Assembly: GCA_030248135.1 (NCBI GenBank)
Contig: JASANC010001673.1
Span: 1-64,000 of the forward strand
Source: Theristus sp. LFF4_11
Taxonomy: Eukaryota; Nematoda; Chromadorea; Monhysterida; Xyalidae
DNA length: 64,000 nucleotides
Direction of reading: 5' to 3'
The notes beneath the pieces are model-generated. The model made no database searches and was not told where the DNA came from. It worked only from the letters and a program-made list of their open reading frames with translations. Shown one piece after another: positions 57,494 to 64,000 of this stretch (position 1 is its first letter; every line of letters begins with the position of its first letter). Made by a program: the position numbers and the translations under genes.

Positions 57494-60400
57494 TCACTTT
57501 AGATCTCCTGGTGAGCAAGCAACAAACCAGGCAGAACCTGTTTCTGATGACTGCGTCCCCGAAGAGTCGGCGACTTTTGTTGACTTCGATGGTGGAATGG
57601 GCGATTCCGAGAATGATTTCGATCGAGTTGTGATTCCATTTTTCGCGGCCCATTTTTTCTCGCGAGCTCCGCTCCGAGCATTTGGCGAGCTGAGTCGGTC
57701 AGCAATCGAAGACGATGTCGACCAGCCTGAGGAATGGAAAACAACACCGATGAATCAAAATGCGAAAAATGAACGAAACACGCTTGTACTAGTCTCTGAT
57801 TGGTTGCTGCAGTTTGAAATGACGAAACAAATTCCGCAAAAACTAAACGAACCCAGTTGCAAAGAAAAACGAACGTTGAGAAACACTATTCTTGAGCATG
57901 TGCGCGGTTGGAAGGCCACAAACCACATCTAAAATGCTTCGAAGCCTGCTCTCATACAATGGATACTTTCTGCAAAACCCCAACCTTCAGTGCTTATTCC
58001 ATCCCGTCTGTCAATCTTTTGCAGCACAGCCGTTGTTTTCGTCGGAACCACCCTATCGGTTGCGACAGGCACCGGTTCAGGAGTTTGTGAACGCCCAGCA
58101 CAGGACAAGAGATCCGGCAGAGCCTCAACCTGCACCACAATGGGAGTCACCAGTTCGTCATGGTCGTTATGGGCGATTGCTTTTGTTGTTGGTTCGACTG
58201 GTTGTTGTCGTGGCGGTGTTTGTGGTTGGTGCTGTTGTTTTCGTGGTGTCTCGGGTTGTTGTGAAGACGTCTGAGGTTTTTGTCGTTTAGGTGGTGGTAT
58301 TTGTAGTTGTGGTTGTTGTTGTTGTTGTTGTCGTCGGCGTCGTGGCGTTTGTGGTTGTTGTTGTGGCGGTGAAGTCTCTGGTTTTTGTTGTCGTGGTGTT
58401 TGTGGTTGCTGTTGTGGCGGTGCTTGCGGCTGCTGCTCAGCGGTTGGCGTTGGTTCAACTATAATATAACAGCCGGTAATTATTGTCGAACGCCAAAAAA
58501 CGGATCCGGCGGTGTACGGCTTTTACCGTATTCGGTCTCGATATGAAATTGGAAAAAAATTACCAACAAAAACGAACAACAACCAAACCAACGAACCAAC
58601 CTGTTACAGCGCCCGTATTCAGCTGTGCATTCGACCACGCGAGTGCCGCATTTTTTTCAGATGGACTACCATCATCATTCTCAGTCCCCTTTTCTCGCTC
58701 TCGCTGTTTGTCACATTTGGAAGTATCAGATTTTCTCGATCGAACCTTTCGACGCAACGCGACTGTGGGCGACTGAGTGTCGGAGTCGATGAACTGAAAA
58801 ACACCAAAAAATTAAAAAAAGCGGTCGTATGAAAACCTTGCACTTTCTTCAGGATTCTTTTTGTTTCCATGTTTTGCGTCGTTCCACACTGGCAACCCAT
58901 ACGCGCAGTGCACTATCATATGTGAGCCTGTGTGTTTACTCAAAACCGTGATAAACACGGCGAAAACCGGTAAAAAAGTAAAGGTAAATAGTGGTAAAGC
59001 GTAAGATAACTCATTATTTCAACATTCAGCTGAGTGGGAGCAATTGTATTGCAATCACTTCAGCAAAAATATTCGAATTCAAAAATTCAACGCACATCAA
59101 GTAACCGTCGTAGTAATTCTGCAGAGTTGTCAGATGGCGCCGTCTTCAGGAGATGTTTCATTTGCTTCCTCAGAGAACGGTCTATTTGGTCAGTGCTGTT
59201 GATGGTTTGAATGAGCGCAACCACTTCCGGTGGTGGCGTGGTTTTCTTGAGAAACTGGAACACAAACAAAAAACCATTCGCAGTTTCAGCATCACGTGTG
59301 TGTGTACCCACTTGGTTTCAGCATCACGTGTAAATTCAAACTGATTGGGTGCAGTTGAGTGACGCAAGTGATTGGTCGCGTCAATGCTGTTCAGCCAATC
59401 AGCGTGCGTGCACACAAAACGACAACCATTCATTGAAACCGAATCTTCATTCACCTTGTGAACGTCAGCAAACCTGCGGCATAAATCCGGTGTCCCGGAG
59501 ACCCGGTTTGAATTGAACGTTTTTCTTTTTCTCAGTCATACAATCCATTTGATTTTTATTGAATCAATCAGCGAGCGAGCCAAACTAACTGACTCAGTCT
59601 GTTGCTGTTTTTTTTACGAAAAGAAAGCCCAGAAATCAAGCTTTAAAAAACCACAAACTTTGTAAATGCAACCACGACGGGCTGTCGGGGAAAACCGGCG
59701 GAACAGAAAAAATACCGCCAGCAGACGCGCGTGGTAGACGGGCGACGGGACGCAGCTGGTCTGACGCAATTCGGCAAGCGGACGCTCAAATGATGCCCTG
59801 AAATCAGAAGAGCTTGGGGAAATTCGGAATTTACTACTGACGTACCGTTTGATTTTTTGTCCAGTAATGAACGTTGTGTGTACACAATGTTTGTTTGAAA
59901 CTGTATTATTCCAAATCACAAAAAAAAGTTTCAGAAATCTTCGAAAAAAAACCCCAACCAAATATGCTCCATCAATGATGTCATAAAATGGTTGTTGGTG
60001 GTGTCGGCGATTTGCAGTGCGAGCTCACAGGTCAATTCGACATTTTCTGAAATCGCAGAAATTTACGCACTCAAGCAAATTGCAGCGCTACAAAAACCAT
60101 GCTCTCAAATCTGTTCATTCATTGGTCAAATCATGCGGACACGACGCAATACAACCAACCGACACAAGGCAAGATCAAAACAAGATTTTTCAACACCACA
60201 GTTTATGCCAGAAAAGAATTCTGTAAATTTTTGCTCGTAAAACGCACCAAAATCAAAAGATGCAGCCGCACAGAGGAATGCACTGAAGCACGCTGACGAG
60301 TCAGAGGACGACGCTTGCTCTTGACCGCTAAAAAATTAGATTTTATGTCTTTCAAAAAACTTAGTGGACTTGCATGGCATGAAAAACGCGCCACTAAAAT

Positions 60401-60948
60401 GTCGCGAACCGATATTCACATTCTTGTTCGCCGCTGATCATCAAATCCGCCAAGTGCGACAAAATCGCACAGCTGAGATTTTGACGATCCACTTCCGATA
60501 AAAGGTCGTTGTTCATGAAATGGTTGACATCGAACAGAAGTCGAAGTAATTCATTCGAGTTTTCCGCTTTTCTGCGTGGGGGACAAATGAAAAATAACAT
60601 TTTTCAGTGAAATTCGTTCGCATTTGAGCAAAAACAACAAACTGCCTGCAACACAGCACAAACGAAGGTAATGAGAACTACTGGGTGAAAAACTGAGTGA
60701 TGACCTTTCCAACACAAAAGCAAAAAAAACGAACAACGAACGAACCGACATAATTTCAGCGCACTTCGTAAAATTTTTCGATTCACGCCTCGAACGAAAC
60801 GCGGCGGCGGCACGCCAAGCCGCATCGCACACCAGCGATGCCAGGGTTTGTTGTTGTCGCCGGTAAAAATGCCGCTGCCGAAGCTGGATTTGCCACCACC
60901 GCAAGTTTCAGCAGTTTTCTTGACGGCGCTCGCGTTGTTTTCATCCAT
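57494..60948 (-). CDS. Uncharacterised 516-residue protein, P/Q-rich, eight exons
   Basis: Exons in transcription order: 60746-60948, 60410-60571, 59716-59797, 59096-59254, 58844-58888, 58601-58793, 57985-58458 and 57494-57726. All junctions keep the frame. Residues about 1-215 are helical in character: DNNKPWHRWCAMRLGVPPPR, ENSNELLRLLFDVNHFMNND, NLSCAILSHLADLM, FERPLAELRQ and VVALIQTINSTDQIDRSLRK. An NSNELLRLLFD motif recurs as NSAELLRRLLD about 120 residues on. A basic segment follows (ALRRKVRSRKSD, KQREREKG), then about 110 residues rich in Pro and Gln (PQAPPQQQPQTPRQQ; QQQQQQ), then a Ser-rich end finishing in SPGDLK. The composition suggests a nuclear or RNA-linked protein. I recognise no family. 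Exon 5 (15 codons) is the least certain. An upstream acceptor TTTCGCAG before VQAPRSAAVAAAAAADRTEK suggests a longer N-terminus or a 5' UTR intron. Confidence 0.68.
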
Positions 60949-61282
60949 TTTTGCTGTTTTTTTCTTTTTTTCTTTTTCAGTTCTGTCTGCTGCTGCTGCC
61001 GCTGCGACTGCTGCTGAGCGGGGAGCCTGAACCTGCGAAATGGAACTTTGAGTTAAAAGCCCCAGGTACAAAAACGGTCCTTCTTTACTTTACTGGGGTT
61101 TCGAAATTTTTTTAAACTTTTTCAAAATTCTTTTTAAAAATTGGGATTTAAAAAAAAAAAATTTAATTGATTAAAAAACGAACTTTTGCCTTCAAAATTG
61201 TACTTTTCCTTTGTTGCTTTGTTCCGAAGTTATTTAACACCTTCAACTTCAATGGGGCCTTTAACAAAACCACGGATGCAAC
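60949..61282. other. 5' flank of the P/Q-rich protein gene
   Basis: On the minus strand an alanine-rich in-frame stretch (AAVAAAAAADRTEKEKKKKT) precedes the ATG at 60948 and may be coding. The rest, to the start of the palindrome, is A/T-rich with no other feature. Confidence 0.4.
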
Positions 61283-63371
61283 TAGGGTTAGGGAAAAAAA
61301 ATCCGGATTTTTTTTTAAATTAAAATTTTTTTTTTTAAATTTTTTTACAAGTTAGGTTCGTTCGAAGCGTCTCGTCGAGCTGAGGTCATCTAGACTATTT
61401 TCAGAACGATCCGGGAAACTATAAGAGCGAAAATCGTGTTTTATTGAAATTATGTCCATTTCATAGAGGGAAAGTTGCATTTTCAACAGTAAAACAGGGC
61501 AATTTTTCACGTGTACTTGAATATTGAACCGTTCTTAGTGGTTCCTCTTTAGAAAATTACCAAAATTTGACTGTGTTCAAAAATTCCTGTTTGCTGCAGC
61601 TAAGTCGGCAACCCCTGTCGACCCGGTCGCCCCCCCCCCCCAAGACACTTACTTTCAGGTTCAACCAGCTATGCTATCTGCCACATGGCGAGAGCCCACT
61701 CTTCAAATCATCGTATCGAAAACACGTACCATGATTTCGCGATCACGTTGCGGGCAACTGACAGACGCAAGTTTAACACGTTAGTTTAGCTCAGCACGCA
61801 AGTTTTAACATGTGGCCATGTTATCGGGTATCTGAAAAACGGTCGTGTGATGTGGTATTAACCAACATCTCCGCTCAAATTGTTTAACAATATATCGCAC
61901 AACTCCATTGTAGACCTATAACATACGCCAATCAACAAGATATCATGTTCATCTCATGGCCTACCGACTGAAAAACATGTTCTAAGTTGCAAGAAAACGA
62001 TTTCTGAAACGATATTTCAATTCAGTTAAGTCATTTCAACGCTAAAAATTGACTCTAGAAGTCATCCAAATCGAAAAACATGGAGTACGTCGGTCAAAAT
62101 GACCAAATAATGACATTTACCTAAGCACACAAAGAAGTTGGGAAGAAAATTTGGTTTGAACTTTCAAAAAATTATGCCATAAATCGAATTTTCAGAGCAA
62201 AGTAGAAGAAAAAATTGTCAAATTTTTTTTAAGTTTGAAAAAAAAATCCAAATTTAAAAAAAAACGAAAAAAAAATAAAAAAAAAATTTTTTTTCAAAGC
62301 CCCTACCTAACCCTAGATTAGGGTTAGGGGCTTTGAAAAAAAAAATTTTTTTTTATTTTTTTTTTTCGTTTTTTTTTTAAAAAAATTTGGATTTTTTTTT
62401 TCAAACTTAAAAAAAAATTTGAAAAATTTTTCTTCTACTTTGCTCTGAAAATTCGATTTATGGCATAATTTTTTGAAAGTTCAAACCAAATTTTCTTCCC
62501 AACTTCTTTGTGTGCTCAGGTACATGTCATTATTTGGTCATTTTGACCGACGTACTCCATGTTTTTCGATTTGGATGACTTCTAGAGTCAATTTTTAGCG
62601 TTGAAATGACTTAACTGAATTGAAATATCGTTTCAGAAATCGTTTTCTTGCAACTTAGAACATGTTTTTTCAGTCGGTAGGCCATGAGATGAACATGATA
62701 TTTTGTTGATTGGCGTATGTTATAGGTCTACAATGGAGTTGTGCGATATATTGTTCAACAATTGGAGCGGAGATGTTGGTTAATACCACATCACACGACC
62801 GTTTTTCAGATACCCGATAACATGGCCACATGTTAAAACTTGCGTGCTGAGCTAAACTAACGTGTTAAACTTGCGTCTGTCAGTTGCCCGCAACGTGATC
62901 GCGAAATCATGGTACGTGTTTTCGATACGATGATTTGAAGAGTGGGCTCTCGCCATGTGGCAGATAGCATAGCTGGTTGAACCTGAAAGTAAGTGTCTTG
63001 GGGGGGGGCGACCGGGTCGACAGGGGTTGCCGAATTAGCTACAGCAAACAGGAATTTTTGAACACAGTCAAATTTTGGTAATTTTCTAAAGAGGAACAAC
63101 TAAGAACGGTTCAATATTCAAGTACACGTCGAAAATTGTCCTGTTTTACTGTTGAAAATGCAACTTTCCCTCTATGAAATGGACATAATTTCAATAAAAC
63201 ACGATTTTCGCTCTTGTAGTTTTCCGGATCGTTCTGAAAATAGTCTAGATGAACTCAGCTCGACGAGACGCTTCGAACAAACCTAACTTGTAAAAAAAAA
63301 TTTTTTTTTTTTAAAAATTTTTTTTTAATTTAAAAAAAAATCCGGATTTTTTTCCCCCTAACCCTACCCTA
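61283..63371. mobile_element. 2.09-kb near-perfect palindrome with hAT-like ends
   Basis: Two arms of about 1.03 kb are inverted with few differences and meet near 62315 at CCCTAGATTAGGG. The outer ends are TAGGGTTAGGG and CCCTAACCCTACCCTA. Both sides carry GATGCAAC (61275-61282 and 63372-63379), an 8-bp target duplication. The TAGGG termini and 8-bp duplication fit hAT elements. The arms include poly-A/T blocks and a shared unique part (CCTACCGACTGAAAAACATG), but no transposase ORF. The arms also resemble the right part of the 703-bp element at 23532-24234. Confidence 0.93.
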
Positions 63372-63381
63372 GATGCAACAC

Positions 63382-64000
63382 TAGGGTTGGTAAAAAAAAC
63401 GGTTTTTATATTGTCAGGAAAAAAACCGGTTTCTTTTCCGTTTTAAAACCATAAAAAAACCGAATGCTTCCCAGCTCCTAAACTTTCCAGAACTTGGCTT
63501 CTTGAACTCAAAATAGGAAATACATCAAACTTAGTGATTTTGAGCAGCGTAACATGCTGTTTTCGGGCATACAACCGACCCAATTTGCTATTTTTGCCGC
63601 CCAATGCTATCCAATTTTTTGCTTCAAATCAAATCAATTTCGCTTTTATGGGTTTCCAGGGCAGCACGTTCAATAAATTGAAAACAAAGACTGGGCAGTG
63701 ACCGTGTAGGTGTGGGGAGCGGGGAGGGACGGTTGCAAGGGGAACGGATAGCTGACCCCGATTAGGGGGCAAGATTTGCAGAACTGCAAAGTGAAACCGG
63801 TAGCGGATTGCGTTCGAAAAATAACATTTCATCAGTTACCCTTTGCATTCATTGAAAGTCAGTCTGCATATGCACTTAGTTTAGCAGTCACCTTGTCTTC
63901 ATCGTATTTCACTTGACCCTTCTTGCCACAAAAGCTTCTGCAAAATGATGCTTCACCAGTTCAGTTCGACGCAGTTCACTGCACCGTTTTTTCAAAAGTA
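63382..64000. mobile_element. Second copy of the 813-bp hAT-like MITE (truncated by window end)
   Basis: From TAGGGTTGGTAAAAAAAACG onward it matches 55774-56400 closely (CCGAATGCTTCCCAGCTCCT, CAGGGCAGCACGTTCAATAA, GACTGGGCAGTGACCGTGTA). It begins only two bases after the target duplication of the large palindrome. The right end lies outside the window. Confidence 0.88.

Noticed and set aside
57597..57932. Plus-strand ORF with acidic, plausible protein sequence (GDSENDFDRVVIPFFAAHFF)
   Set aside because: The minus-strand exon 57494-57726 has a good acceptor, joins in phase to the preceding exon and ends at a stop, so the plus-strand frame is taken as its shadow.
58147..58458. Minus-strand Asn/His-rich frame of the GTT-type repeat
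   Set aside because: It is the neighbouring frame of the P/Q-rich exon. The P/Q frame continues in phase into both adjacent exons, while the Asn/His frame stops.
61261..63380. Palindrome considered as a telomere end or telomere-fusion point because of TTAGGG-like centre
   Set aside because: The 8-bp target duplication on the outer flanks shows a transposition event. The telomere unit elsewhere in the window is TTAGGC, not TTAGGG, and only two or three units are present.

Overview
The window is nuclear DNA of an animal, most likely a nematode outside the Caenorhabditis group. The evidence is a canonical short major sperm protein gene, a stretch of degenerate TTAGGC (the nematode telomere repeat) inside an intron, small GT-AG exons separated by long introns, and a very heavy load of short non-autonomous DNA transposons. 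There are no bacterial operons, rRNA genes or CRISPR arrays. All multi-exon models below were built by hand from reading frame, splice sites and intron phase; no alignment or expression data were available.

Positions 1-25.1 kb hold a tandem family of type II membrane receptors. Each copy encodes a short cytoplasmic tail, one transmembrane segment, a sushi/CCP domain and a C-type lectin domain (CTLD) split over four exons. One copy is present only as its last exon (copy 0) and four are nearly full length (copies 1-4). Copy 2 looks intact. Copy 1 has a 1.19-kb palindromic transposon in its CCP exon, copy 3 has lost the ATG, and copy 4 has a 1-base insertion. The tripeptide at the sugar-specificity position of the CTLD differs in every copy. 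Mariner-like elements, G-rich inverted-repeat elements, a foldback element, hAT-like MITEs and 30-bp minisatellites lie in and between the copies.

Positions 27-48 kb are a compact set of conserved housekeeping and neuronal/sperm genes. They are dynactin subunit 4 (minus strand, 12 exons) head-to-head with TMA7, then a diverged TMA7-like paralogue with the same four-exon phase pattern, an RNMT-activating mini-protein (RAMAC) homologue, a DEG/ENaC cation channel, and a major sperm protein gene facing a truncated inverted copy of itself.

Positions 49-61 kb carry GDP-mannose 4,6-dehydratase (10 exons, minus strand) and an eight-exon gene for an unrecognised 516-residue protein with P/Q-rich and Ser-rich regions. 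Positions 61.3-63.4 kb are a 2.1-kb near-perfect palindrome with an 8-bp target duplication.

The genes do not form a pathway. A loose thematic link exists between GMD, which makes the precursor of GDP-fucose, and the lectin-domain receptors, but nothing in the sequence shows they act together. The most unusual points are the receptor array and its disruption by palindromic elements, the TMA7 paralogue, a DCTN4 splice acceptor formed at the edge of a hairpin MITE, GC-AG introns shared by two receptor paralogues, and a GMD acceptor that reads CG where AG is expected.
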